From Parelaphostrongylus tenuis (taxonomy: Eukaryota > Nematoda > Chromadorea > Rhabditida > Metastrongylidae), in NCBI GenBank assembly GCA_019055375.1, contig JAHQIW010000714.1, positions 1 to 64,000 on the forward strand: a DNA stretch of 64,000 nt, read 5' to 3'. The position numbers were made by a program, and so were the translations under genes. The notes below the pieces were generated by a model. It saw nothing but the letters and a program-made list of their open reading frames with translations, was not told the DNA's origin and made no database searches. Within the stretch, counting starts at the first letter, position 1. Every line of letters begins with the position of its first letter. Below are positions 25,370 through 35,729 of the stretch, in pieces.

Positions 25370-26090
25370 AAAGAAGACTCGACCCCTTTCATTATACAAG
25401 AATGTTTCAAGAAGGTGTTAGCAATCATTCGAAAGCTCAAATCTCTGGCTACTGACATATGTGCTTAATTTTTGAAAAAGCCTTTTTATAACGTCGTAGC
25501 AGAGAGAAAACATCTGTGTTTCACACATGCTTATTTGATGCATGAAAGAACTCTTTCCTTAAATTGTAGATAACCATTCGATTGCGTTAGGTTGGGCCAT
25601 TCCAAAGCTGTGCTTACTTCCTGGAAATACTGTTTCATTGCAGTAAAGCAGTGAGAAAAGATTAAGCTGCACATAGGGAATGCTTGCAGTGGATTCCACA
25701 TCACAATCGATCGATCGGCTTGGCACGTTACACATGTGAAATGCGACTTTTGTTTTTCAAGTTGGGATTTTTTCTCCGTTTCTTAAGAAACTCCAGATAA
25801 AACGTATGATTCTGATACTACAGGATTTCCCCTACAAATTTATATGCTTCTCGGTGCTTTCAGCGAAGTAATAATAATAATAGTGCGCGTCCAGTGCAAA
25901 GCACCACTTTATTTTGAATGCTACAGCGCTACGACAGGGTTTTTTTTTCTCGAAAAAAAAAAGCGCCTAGCGCAGTAGCTAGGGGTTTGAGCTTTCGAAT
26001 GATTACCAGCACTTCTTGAAAATTTTCCTGTCCGATGAAAGGGATCGAATCTTCATTCATCGCCCTATAATAGGCAACTAGAACTGAACC
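25370..26090. repeat. Family D repeat
   Basis: Shares GTGTTAGCAATCATTCGAAA, the CATATTTGATG/ACACATGC area and CAATCGATCGATCGGC with copies at 26.9 and 63.1 kb. No gene. Confidence 0.55.
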
Positions 26091-26455
26091 TATTAAAAAC
26101 ATAAGCCATCGCCACCTTGATGTTTCAGCAATATGATGCGCACTTGTTTAACAATTTCATTTGACGAGGAATTCTTTTCGAAAAGCCGCTGAAGATGTCC
26201 GTTGGCTTGGTAAAAATATACTAGTTCTTCCTGTTTTCCTTTTTTACTCCTGGGAGGAAATAGTATGAAGAATGAAGAATGGAAACATTTGTAGATCAAA
26301 AAAGCCTTTATCGGAGATCAACGTCGGACTTCCCACAAAAATCTCAACTTCTTATCATTAAGTCTCTCGGAATGGGCAAAAATGTCACCATGTATTAGTT
26401 CATAATTTTTTGAAATACATTGCGGACAGCGCTTTGATCTGTTCGACTGAAGCAT
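26090..26455. other. No recognisable gene
   Basis: Nothing supported. A 68-codon minus frame (26093-26299) is not recognised. Confidence 0.4.
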
Positions 26456-26506
26456 GATATATATACATATATATATATATTATATATACATATATATATA
26501 TATAAG
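26456..26506. repeat. (TA)n microsatellite
   Basis: Alternating TA with TACATA interruptions, directly beside a family B SINE end. Confidence 0.9.
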
Positions 26507-26802
26507 ATAAAAAGATAAAGCTCTCGGCGTTGATCAATCCATGAGGTATGCGCCATGCATTCGACTTCAATTTTTAACTTCCTTCGAGGTGATTGAATGC
26601 ACATCTGGCCTTTACAATGACTCGCGGTGGCCTCCCGCTAAACCAAGTCAGTGCTGCTTATCCTCCCAGACAAGTCTGAAACCTATCTGGTACCAATTTA
26701 CCGACCCCGGAGGGATAGATGGCTTGGTGAGCCATGAGCGCGAGATCGAACCAGTGACCTCGTGTGCGACGCAGGGCACCTCTAACCACTGCGGCACATG
26801 CG

Positions 26803-26806
<4 letters not shown>
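26507..26806 (-). repeat. Family B tRNA-like SINE
   Basis: Reverse copy: the AAAGATAAAGCTCTCGGCGT tail comes first, then GGCCTTTACAATGACTCGCG, and the tRNA-like head ends at CTAACCACTGCGGCACATGC. It is followed at once by a (TA)n run. Confidence 0.85.

Positions 26807-26868
<62 letters not shown>
26807..26868. repeat. (TA)n microsatellite
   Basis: About 30 uninterrupted TA units abutting the head of a family B SINE. It yields artefactual Tyr/Ile open frames. Confidence 0.95.
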
Positions 26869-26872
<4 letters not shown>

Positions 26873-26879
26873 TGGAACG

Positions 26880-27840
26880 CGGAAGAATTCTCTTTGGTAA
26901 TGAGGGGACAAATGAATATCCGACCCCTCTCGCTAGACAGGAACTTTTCATGGGAGTGTTAGCAACCATCCAAAAACTCAAACCTCTGGCTGAAGCCCCA
27001 CAAGACCGGTTTCGGAGCCTTTTCTCGACGTGTTACAGAACGAAATCCTTTGTGTTTCACACGCGCATATTTCTCGCTAGCAGAGCTCTTTTCTCAAACT
27101 ATTAGTAATCATTCAATAAAGTAATGTTTGCTTATTCCAACGCTACGTTTACATCCTGAAAAGTCCGTCTCTGCAATGCAGCATGGGAAATCAGATTGAT
27201 TCACATGCGCGAGCAAGTGGTCATAGGCCAATTCACGGGCCGCTAGGTGAGGCAGCAAGGTTGGCTGACGCGATCATCGATCGATTTTTGAGCATATGGT
27301 GTAGAGAAAATCTCGTAGTATCTGAATGTCTTCGAGTCACTGTTGGAAGCAATTATGACATTCTGACCTCCTGGCTTTTTGTGGCAGAGTCATCCGTTTT
27401 ATTTGGAGATTAACTTTCAAAGTGGAGAAACGATTTCTAATTGAATGACAGAGATCGCACTAGCATAACCCCCGCGCAACCCCCATTGCTGCCCCCCCCC
27501 CCTCAGCGACCCAAGAATTGGGCAGAGACCACCTTGCTCGCGTATGTGAATGAATCTTATTTCCCCTGATGCATTGCAGAAATTTTCAGGGTACAACTAC
27601 AGCACTGGAATCAGCAAAAATTACGCTATCAATGATTACCAGTAGTCCAAAGAGAGAGCTGTGTTCGGCAAGAAATATGCGCATCGCAGACATAGTTTTA
27701 TTTTGGATATTACAGCGTTATAAAGGGGTCTTTTCGAAAACCAGGCACATCTGGCTCCAGTCAGAGATTTAGGCTTTCAAATCATTGCTAACACTCCTTT
27801 GAAAAATTTCTGTCCAGCGAATTAGGTCAGGACTGTTATT
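26880..27840. repeat. Family D repeat, near-complete
   Basis: Among the longest copies: CAGGAACTTTTCATGGGAGT, CTGGCTGAAGCCCCACAAGA, CGCGCATATTTCTCGCTAGC, then internal sequence with a C12 run at 27490. Inverse-facing blocks follow (CCAAAGAGAGAGCTGTGTTC, GAAATATGCGCATCGCAGAC). Arms face each other around a centre near 27.3-27.4 kb. No coding frame is convincing. Confidence 0.6.
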
Positions 27841-28410
27841 TATCTCTTTATAACCCAAAAAAAAGCCAAAAAAGGAATCATCTACCAGAAAAAAATTCTA
27901 AGAGGCGAAGTTCAAAGGCCTGCTCGATTGTGCATGAACACTATAGCGTACATACCGTCCATAGCGTGTTAAGCAAACAGAATGTTAGTTAGATACTCTG
28001 AATATGTTTGCGTGTATTACTCCAGAGACGTTTATTCGATGCCAAAACATGTAACAAGCTTCAGGGGAAGCATATATTGTCAATCATTCGGAAAGAACCA
28101 CTAAATCAGTCTAAATGCTCATTATGAGAAAAAACATGGTACCCACAAAGCTTCGTCAATGGTCCAAATCAAACTCAATAATGTAATTCGATGACGTCAT
28201 AAACGAATAATTTTAACGATAGGGAAGTGCCACGAACAGCTGACGAGGCCCATTGAACGATGGCTTGTGCTTCTTATCAGAATAAAAAGAAAAATGTCAA
28301 CTTTACGGGGAACCCTTTGAGTAAATTGGGCGGCACTAATGAGCGTCATTCATATCCGTCGTTCTATAAATCTCAGCATTAGGGCAATGAACACCGAATT
28401 TATTAACCAG
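27841..28410. other. No recognisable gene
   Basis: AT-rich sequence without a supported gene or repeat. Confidence 0.4.
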
Positions 28411-28428
28411 AAGTAATTAAAATTGCAT

Positions 28429-28729
28429 AAACCCAATGATGTAGAGGTGGTGTGCAAAAACGTTTGCGTCAGCCGGGATTTGAACCCAGATCTTACTCTT
28501 TCCGGTTGGCTGTTGACAGATAACGCATTGTAGCGTAGAAAGAGTGGAGAGCAAAACGAGCGTCGGTGGTGCAACGGTTTAGCACATGCTCTCGGAAAGA
28601 GTAAGATCTGGGTTCAAATCCGGCTGACGCAAACTTTTTTGCACACCACTCTACATCACTGGGTTCATCTAAACATCATAACAACGCAATCTGCGGTCAA
28701 ATGAAGATGCTTTCCGACTGAAACTGCAT
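28429..28729. repeat. Family A tRNA-like pair with target duplication
   Basis: A left reverse unit (CCCAATGATGTAGAGG... with TGCGTCAGCCGGGATTTGAA, lacking its A-box half) faces the right unit at 28560-28631 (GCGTCGGTGGTGCAACGG, GGTTCAAATCC). The tail is CACTCTACATCACTGGGTTC. TGCAT occurs at both edges (28424-28428 and 28725-28729). The flanks match the unoccupied sequence at 46891-46945, so the insertion can be read directly. Confidence 0.75.
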
Positions 28730-28896
28730 AGTTTTGGAATCGTTCGATTGCGCATTTTCTTGTGAACATGTCGGTATACAGCTTGCCTATACTTCCTTTG
28801 CAGATGGAGTTGTCCTGGAAACAAATTCGCTTGCAACTCATGCACGAATGGCGCGTAGGGATAATGCTAGTGGAGCTGTATGCAAATTAATGAAGC

Positions 28897-29035
28897 TTGC
28901 AACGGTTAGCATACGCTCCCGGAAAGAGTGAGATCTGGGTTCGAATCCCGGCTGACGCAAACGTTTTTTGCACAGCACTCCACATATTGGGTATACTGTA
29001 ACATCATACCACTGCAAGTGGCAGTCAAAATAAAA
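28897..29035 (+). repeat. Family A tRNA-like SINE, 5'-truncated
   Basis: Starts inside the D arm (GCAACGGTTAGCATACGCTC) and continues through GGTTCGAATCCCGGCTGACG to the ACTCCACATATTGGGTATAC and CACTGCAAGTGGCAGTCAAA hairpin tail. Confidence 0.65.
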
Positions 29036-29059
29036 AGAATTTGGTACTGACTACAGTTT

Positions 29060-29520
29060 TGTGATAAGGATATAATATGTTTTGAGCCGTGTCTAAGTGC
29101 TATACAGGTACCTGCTTCGTCCCACCGCGACTCGTCAGTAGCATCGTCCCTCAGTCCAGCCGATCTCCTGAGGCCATACTCCTCTATGAAGGAATCGATG
29201 CCGAGTAATAAACCACCGCAAGTCAGATGATGGGATTACCTGACACTGTAGTGACCGGTAGTCGAGCTTGTGGCTTTTAAAGTGAATCACACCTCTTCAG
29301 TATATAAAAAAGCGGTCTAAAGTACAATTCTAGGTAACTCCATCATCTGACTTGCGGTGATTTATTATTCGGCGTCTATTCCTCCATAGAGGAGTGCAGC
29401 CTCAAATGATCGGCACGACTCAGGGACGGTACGACTGATGAGTCGCGGTAGGACGAAACAGTCTGCTGTATAGCACTTGAACATGGCTCAAAACGTGTTA
29501 TATCCTTATCAGATTATCAC
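29060..29520. repeat. Family G foldback element
   Basis: The left arm reads TTTTGAGCCGTGTCTAAGTG and the right arm ends CACTTGAACATGGCTCAAAA. Inner inverted words include GGAATCGATGCCGAGTAATA and TTATTATTCGGCGTCTATTC. No coding capacity. Confidence 0.75.
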
Positions 29521-29689
29521 TGTTTTGCTAGGTCTATGAAAAGCGATCGAATGAAGAGGCATGATTCACTACAGTTTACATCAAAGTTAGTGATAAAAGC
29601 CTCTAATGTGCTATGGTTTGACAAAAGCGACCACCTGTAGGAGATCATAAAAGCAGTTATAATCCAAATAAATAATATTGACGACAATC

Positions 29690-30035
29690 ATCATGGAATC
29701 AATATGCCTGATAATCATTTTTTAAGCCACGCATGTCAGTGGTCTGTCAAAGAGGGCTGACTTATAGAGCCCGATACACGTGTTTCGATCTTGCGATCTC
29801 GTCAGTCGGGCAGTTACCCTTTCTCGTCTTTTGCTAATCTCTGTGAGTGCTCCAGTCCCCACACTAAGAGTTGATGCCGAGCCCGACTGACGAGATCGCA
29901 AGATCGAAACACGTGTACCGGGCTCTATAAGTCAGCCCTCTTTGACAGACCACTGACATGCGTGGCTCAAAAAATGATTATAAGGCATGTTGAAACTTGA
30001 GCTATGGTCTTAAGAAAACACTCGAAACGAAAGAT
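29690..30035. repeat. Family E foldback element
   Basis: Left arm CATGTCAGTGGTCTGTCAAA with CCCGATACACGTGTTTCGAT. Right arm inverse ATCGAAACACGTGTACCGGG with TTTGACAGACCACTGACATG. The arms are almost perfect inverses, so this copy looks young. The element at 32.9 kb is its closest relative. Confidence 0.85.
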
Positions 30036-30607
30036 ATAATCATTATGGATTATCTGCCAAATGAAATGAGGTGCTAGTGGACTTTCGCTTGTGTCGCCAC
30101 CTCTGCACTGATAACGAATTGACAGAGTGTAGATGGAAAAGTCAATTAGTGAATGAGAATGCCGAGGAAAAAGTCTGATTAATATCGATGTGAGCACTTC
30201 GATCGCCATTCATATGAAATGCTGAATGAAACATTCATGTTCATTCGACGTCAGATATCGAGAAGAATCGATGAGAACATAACAATGTCAGTAAATAGTG
30301 GATTCAATTTCGGTCGCGGATGACCTCGTTTTGACCTTCCGGTGGTGGATCTGCCAGACTGCAAAATACGGTGTTGAGCAAGATGAAATTAAAAAAATAA
30401 GTCCAATAAGTCCTGAGCTGCAATTTTTGCTTACTACTTAAGCTTTTTGTATTTACACAGTAAACGCCAAGTGTAATAAATGACTAGATCGGCAGTGTTT
30501 GACACTAGATTGCTCTTGGGTGGCATTTCTGTAATATTATACCTTGTAATTCGAGTGTTTTATCAAGACCACACTCAATTTTTTTAAGATATATCATAAT
30601 TGCTAAG
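30036..30607. other. No recognisable gene
   Basis: No gene supported. A partial family E end (TTTTATCAAGACCACACTCA) lies near 30560. Confidence 0.4.
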
Positions 30608-30907
30608 AGCGCAAGTGGCGCATTGGTTAGAGGTGCTCTGCGTCGCACACGAGGTCAATAAAAAGGATCTCGCGCTTATGGCTCACCAAGCCATCCATCC
30701 CTCCGAGGTCCGCAAACTGGTACCAGACAGATCTCAGACTTGCCTGGGAGTATAAGCAGCACTGACTCGATTCAGCGGTAGGCCACCGCGAGTCATTGTA
30801 AAGGCCAGATATGCATTCAATCACCTCAGACGAAGTTAGAAATTGAAGTCGAATGCATGGCGCATCCCTCAGGGATTGGTTAACCGAGAGCTTTATCCTT
30901 TATCCTT
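30608..30907 (+). repeat. Family B tRNA-like SINE
   Basis: Head GCGCAAGTGGCGCATTGGTT, body GAGTCATTGTAAAGGCCAGA, tail GAGCTTTATCCTTTATCCTT. It is a full-length copy. Confidence 0.85.
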
Positions 30908-30924
30908 TTATCATAATTACTACT

Positions 30925-31245
30925 TTACATCGCGTCATCAGCATGTCACCTGGTCTGTTTATGGGCTCTTGTATAGCCCGTCACACGTGTTTTGGCCTTC
31001 CATACCAAGAGCAATCGAGTGTCGAAATTCGTCGATCTTGAGATTTTTCACTTGACGGCGATTGTGCGAATCGTTCGTCGTCGTCTACTTCTTTATAGGG
31101 TAATGTAGGGATCCCCGAAAAGATTGGCTAAAGACGAAGGGTCTGCCCGACTGACGAGGCTAACAAGGCCGAAACACGTATATCGGGCTGTACAAGAGCC
31201 CATTAACAGACCACACGACATGTTGGCTTCAATAATCATGAGATA
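30925..31245. repeat. Family E foldback element
   Basis: Left arm GTATAGCCCGTCACACGTGT. Right arm GGCCGAAACACGTATATCGG and CAGACCACACGACATGTTGG. It follows a family B SINE directly. Confidence 0.75.
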
Positions 31246-31249
31246 AAAT

Positions 31250-31450
31250 ATATAGCTTGATAGCGATATACTATGTTTCGAGTCGCGATTGTGAGGTCTA
31301 AGTGCTAGACAAGCGCCTGTTTCATCCTCGAGGACTCTTCACTAGCACAGTCCCTCGGTAGAGCCTAAGAAGCCCTAGAGGACTAAACGGGTGTCTGTCT
31401 ACCACTTAGACCTCACAAAAGGCTCAAAACATGTCATATCATTACCAGAC
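31250..31450. repeat. Family G foldback, small
   Basis: CTATGTTTCGAGTCGCGATT, TGAGGTCTAAGTGCTAGACA and the inverse ACCACTTAGACCTCACAAAA face each other across roughly 100 bases. Confidence 0.65.
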
Positions 31451-31609
31451 CATTATTCTTTTTTAGCGAGGTCTCGAGCCTTCAAACAAGCGAAAAAGCT
31501 CTGCGTTCCTCTTTTCAATGGCGGTACGTGCTTACCAGACCAAACCCGTTAACGGCTGATTGCTGGCAGCTTCGATAGATCATGTCGAAGAAAGTGTGGC
31601 CCCAAAGCG

Positions 31610-31690
31610 GTGGCCTTTATGATGTAGTGGTAGCGCGCGCCCCAGTAGGGTGAGACATGGGTTCGACTCCCGGCTGAGGTCCATTTTTGC
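31610..31690 (+). repeat. Family C tRNA-like SINE head
   Basis: GATGTAGTGGTAGCGCGCG and GGGTTCGACTCCCGGCTGAG are A- and B-box-like. The tail TGCGTATCACTCAACTTTCTTAG matches other family C copies. From 31690 to 32220 I see no gene; the open frames there have no recognisable domain. Confidence 0.6.
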
Positions 31691-32219
31691 GTATCACTCA
31701 ACTTTCTTAGTTTACAACAACGAAGTCCTCTTCACACAATCAACTCGGAACGTACGTTCCAAAGTAGTGAAGAAGAAATCGGGAGAAAGTACAGATGGCG
31801 TTTTTCGTCGACTGACACCACAAGAACTGAGCTGCGTCGCTGATAACACTGTACTTCTACAACACACTGATAACCGCCAGTTTATTAGCTTAGATATTGA
31901 CTATAGGGTTAAAAAAAGAACGACTGTCGACTGCTGAGAATGTAACTAACGAAAATAGATTAATCACCAGTGGAGGGAGAAGACTGTGGATGAATGCCAA
32001 AGACGTGATCTACCCAATACTCGAGACCGATTCGACTAACCCTTTAGGGACGGCAATTGATCGACCGCAAGCGCAACTCACACGGGGCGTGGTTTTCGTT
32101 TTTGAATTAGGGTTTTTCCTCTTTTTCGACGACAAAACCTACGGGTCTTCTGTATCGCTCTGATACTCCATCATTTCCTCTACACGATCCTATGTTTTTC
32201 ATGAATATATGGCTTTTCC

Positions 32220-32600
32220 GTGCGATAAAAACCTCGAGTGCGAAATGTAATCTTCTTTCTGCTCTTACAGCTTTCTAAAATAACCTTTCAAGAAACCAAT
32301 TACAGCATCGAGATCCACGAAACTTGGGCTAACGATTGACTAGTAAAAGTTTGGCGAAGAGCCATATACAAACCTCAGCCGAGCGAATAGGGCGAACAGA
32401 GTGTGAAACATAATGTTATCTTCGTTATTACAACGTGAAGAAAAGGCTTTATTGAAAATCAAACAGAGTGTTAAAATCGGAGGGATCCAAGTTTCCGACT
32501 GACTACTGTCCTTCTAAGAGAAAATTTTTTTGCAGCGTCAAAAGCATTCAAACAGTCGTGTACCTCATGTGGTACACGTCGTCCTTTCGGGGTTGATCTC
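32220..32600. repeat. Family D repeat, partial
   Basis: Shares GCTAACGATTGACTAGTAAA and GTGTACCTCATGTGGTACAC with 36.9-37.26 kb (GCTATCGATTGACTAGCAAG, GTGTACCTCAGCTGGTACGC). The two stretches are the same subfamily. A minus-strand frame at 32655-32924 beyond it was not recognised. Confidence 0.5.
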
Positions 32601-32929
32601 GGCATAGTTGGGATAAATCAGTCGATTCTTCCGTTTAGCAGTTCTGAGGTGTTACTAATTGTATTTACTGAATATCCGTGATGCAATACGATAATAGTAC
32701 AGCGTAGTAATGTAACACAAACAGTACAATAATCGTGCAATGGCTAACATTTCGGGGGATGCCCGGTTTTTTCGGGGCCTGGAAAGCTCAAATTCATGCG
32801 CAATCCACCCAGTCCAAAGCCTCCATGATCTCAGCGTAAAAACTAAGAAATACGTTTTGAATAGCTCAATAATAAGCTTCATTTCAAGACACTCACCGCT
32901 TAGATGATTGAGATAATCTTTCAATTTGC

Positions 32930-33230
32930 CTGATAATCATTTTTGAGCCAGGCATGTCAGTGGTCTGTCAAAGAGGGCTAACCTATAGAGTCCGATACAC
33001 GTGTTTCCAACTTGCGATCTCGACAGTCGGGCAGTTACCCTTTCTCGTCTTTTGCTAATCTCTGTGGGTGCTCCAGTCCCCATACTAAGATTTAGCGACG
33101 ACGAACGTTTTATCGGGCTCTATAAGTCAGCCCTTCTTGACAGACCACTGACACGCATGGCTCAAAAAATGATTATCAGGCATATTGAAATTTGAGCTGT
33201 GTTCTCAAGAAAACACTCGAATCGAAAGAT
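32930..33230. repeat. Family E foldback element
   Basis: CATGTCAGTGGTCTGTCAAA and TTGACAGACCACTGACACGC form the arms. The core has CGATACACGTGTTTCC and GACAGTCGGGCAGTTACC. It is highly similar to 29.7-30.0 kb but lacks part of the right arm centre. Confidence 0.8.
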
Positions 33231-34012
33231 ATGATCTTTTAATTGTTATGAACACCTTGCCGAAACGGCTCAACAAAAGAAACTACTGATTTACGCAATA
33301 ATTCAAATGAACATCCACTTTTGCCAATAATTACGATTATAAATATCCATGGGATTATCCTAGCAATTAACGAAACTCGATAGAGGAAGCGGAAACGAAC
33401 CAAAAACACTGCTTATTTTCGAGCCGTTCAAACGGTTCCTCCTTTCGGCCCACCATCCCGCCACATTTTTCTGTTCGATTGGAGCGCAACTTATCGATAT
33501 CCGCGTACCGAAATCAGTACTCGTTTTCAGTGGAATGCGGTAGAACAGAACGTGATTTATCTATTACTTACTTTCTCATGACAGCCATTGTTGTTCGGGT
33601 CCCAAAAGGAAAAGATGGAAACAGGAATAACCGGCTAATCAATTCAGATGTCTATTCAATTGTAAATGTGAATCTTTAGGGTTCATGTCAGACGGAACAT
33701 GTCTCTTAGTATTACAGTTTATTGTCATGAAGTAGCGCTATCGGGCTAAGTGTAACACTTCTCTAAAGGATTGCTCGATTTACAGAACAGTGAGAAACAT
33801 TCCAAAATACATGAACTAGAAAAAATAATAATAATGTCTCTAATATGCTCTAGCACGATTATGATCTGTGAAATATGCAGCTGCCATCAAATCATAGGAT
33901 TTTATAAATACGAAAAGTACACAGGCACAGAAATCAATGAAATGAAGTGTAGACGAGAATAATAGCGACATATTCGTAAGTAGCAGCAGGTCTCAAAGAA
34001 GTATACCAAAGT
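33231..34012 (+). other. Mostly unassigned; possible exon at 33573-33661
   Basis: An ATG at 33578 opens a frame reading MTAIVVRVPKGKDGNRNNRL and ending at a possible donor GTAAAT near 33662. It looks protein-like but is too short to assign and may belong with the exon-like frames near 35.1 and 35.73 kb. The rest of the interval shows nothing recognisable. Confidence 0.25.
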
Positions 34013-34017
34013 ATACC

Positions 34018-34300
34018 CACTGATGTAGAGCGATGTGCAAAACTTTTGCGTCAGGCGGGATTAGAACCCGCACCTCACTCCTTACGGGAATGCGTGATCT
34101 ATCCATTACACTACTGGCGGCTGACAGGTGCACTGTAGCGTAGAAAGAACGATGTCCAAAATGGGCGTCAGTAGAGTAACGGATAGAGCACGCATTACCG
34201 GAAAGAGTGAGGCGCGCGTTCTAGATCCGCCTGACGCGGAAGTTTTGCACATCGCTCTACATCAGTGGGTATATATTATAACATCATACCACCGCTATAA
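34018..34300. repeat. Family A head-to-head tRNA-like pair, complete
   Basis: The clearest complete pair. A reverse tRNA-like unit (34120 down to 34047) and a forward unit (34165-34237) are separated by a 44-base spacer. Both are flanked outward by the same tail (CTGATGTAGAGCGATGTGCA on the left, TGCACATCGCTCTACATCAG on the right). The B box of the right unit is damaged (GTTCTAGATCC), and the left one is TTCTAATCC-like. The right side runs on into the CACCGCTATAAGCGGT hairpin. Confidence 0.8.
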
Positions 34301-34314
34301 GCGGTTAAATAAAA

Positions 34315-34510
34315 ATGAATATCACTTTGATCTATACCAAAATACTCTTCACGAACAATCAAATAAGAAAACATGTTAGTTGGAGACAATCCGCCCATAC
34401 TCGCTAGTATCACAGAACTGAAAAAGTACGATGTATATTGTATCGAAAACCAATGCGGATTTACAGAAAATATCATTGCTAAGTATTCAGTAACTGATGC
34501 CGCTGCACTG
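34315..34510 (-). other. Exon-like hydrophobic reading frame, unassigned
   Basis: After a minus-strand ATCATTTTAG acceptor at 34511, the frame reads SAAASVTEYLAMIFSVNPHW and then TSYFFSSVILASMGGLSPTN, with a possible donor after that. It looks like a membrane-protein exon. The longer frame that contains it (34276-34836) is a chance fusion with a family B SINE. No partner exons were found, so it could be a relic. Confidence 0.3.
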
Positions 34511-34539
34511 CTAAAATGATTAAGTGAGCAGTTTATGAA

Positions 34540-34802
34540 AAACTGCGTCGCACACAAGGTCGATGGTTCGATCTCGCGCTCTTGGCTCACTAAGCCATCC
34601 ATTCCCTTCGTAGTCGATAAACTGGTACCAGACTTGTGTGGGAGAATAAGCAGCATATTCAATACATCGAGAGGATATCGCGAGTCAGAGTAGAGGCCAG
34701 ATATGCATTCAATCACCTCAAACGAAGCTAAAACAAAACGATTGCGTAGCGCATCCTCCATATATTGATAAAAGCCGAGAGCTTCAAAAGCTTTAGTTTT
34801 TT
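34540..34802 (+). repeat. Family B SINE, 5'-truncated
   Basis: Begins inside the tRNA-like head (ACTGCGTCGCACACAAGGTC) and keeps the body (GGCCAGATATGCATTCAATC) and GAGAGCTTCAAAAGCTTTAG end. Confidence 0.75.
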
Positions 34803-35287
34803 CCAGGATATTTCTTCTAAATGAAATCACCATCAAGTGAAATCACACCTATGATTTGGCAAATTAAACATGACTATTGCTTTTGCAAACATGAACTTAT
34901 GAATGAGTAGAATACACGAGAAATGTACTTGTAAATATTAGCTTTTGATCAAACCATCTTTATATGGACTCAGCTGCCCCACCGCGGTAAAATACGTCCG
35001 CAAACTTAAGATTAAGTGCAAATTGGTGACGAAACTTTTGTCAGGTGATTGCTATTGTGCACCACATGTTCGTTTTACTGCAGTAGCAACCTCACTGGAA
35101 ATGAATTCGAAATATTCTGACCACAGAAGTCCAGCTAATACTTTCGATCACTGTCAAGATTATATCGGTACTTGAAGCAAGCCAGTCGCGATTTTAGGGT
35201 GATTTAGCATTCCCAGTTAGAACAAAAGATGTCAACTATGCTAAGATCAAGTAGTTTAACAGCTCAATCAGAAATAAAAGGATAAGA

Positions 35288-35582
35288 ATAAAAACGACGG
35301 CGTTGATCAATTCCCAAGAGATACGCCATGCATTCATCTCCAATTTTAAACTCCGTTTAAGGCGACTGAATGCATATCCGACCTTTACGATGACCCGCGG
35401 TGGCCTACCGCGCATCAAGTCAGTGCTATTTATATTCCTATACAAGTTTGTGACCAGTCTGGTACTAATTTACCAAACCCGGAGGGATGGATGGCTTGGT
35501 ATATCACAAGCGCGAGATTGAACCATTGACCTTGTGTGTGGCGCAAAGCAGATCTAACCACCGCGCCACATGCGCTACTGAT
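35288..35582 (-). repeat. Family B tRNA-like SINE
   Basis: Reverse copy from AAAAACGACGGCGTTGATCA through CGACCTTTACGATGACCCGC to the head at CTAACCACCGCGCCACATGC. Exon-like sequence upstream (35088-35166, after TTTTACTGCAG) has no partner that I could prove. Confidence 0.8.
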
Positions 35583-35729
35583 CGTAAAATGTGGTAAGAT
35601 TCACAGGGTTTATATACACGTATCATGTAACTAAATGCGTATATATAAATCTTGTGGCCAAGTATTCTTTGTATATTGTGAGTACTGATGTGTTAAAGTA
35701 TCAACACTTACTAACATTTCACATCACAG

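Noticed and set aside
26541..27105. Open frames of 107-119 codons around 26.5-27.1 kb
   Set aside because: They read through a SINE and a (TA)n run (Ile-Tyr repeats).
34276..34836. Single 186-codon minus-strand gene
   Set aside because: It is a fusion of a family B SINE frame, an exon-like block and unrelated sequence; only 34315-34510 looks protein-like.
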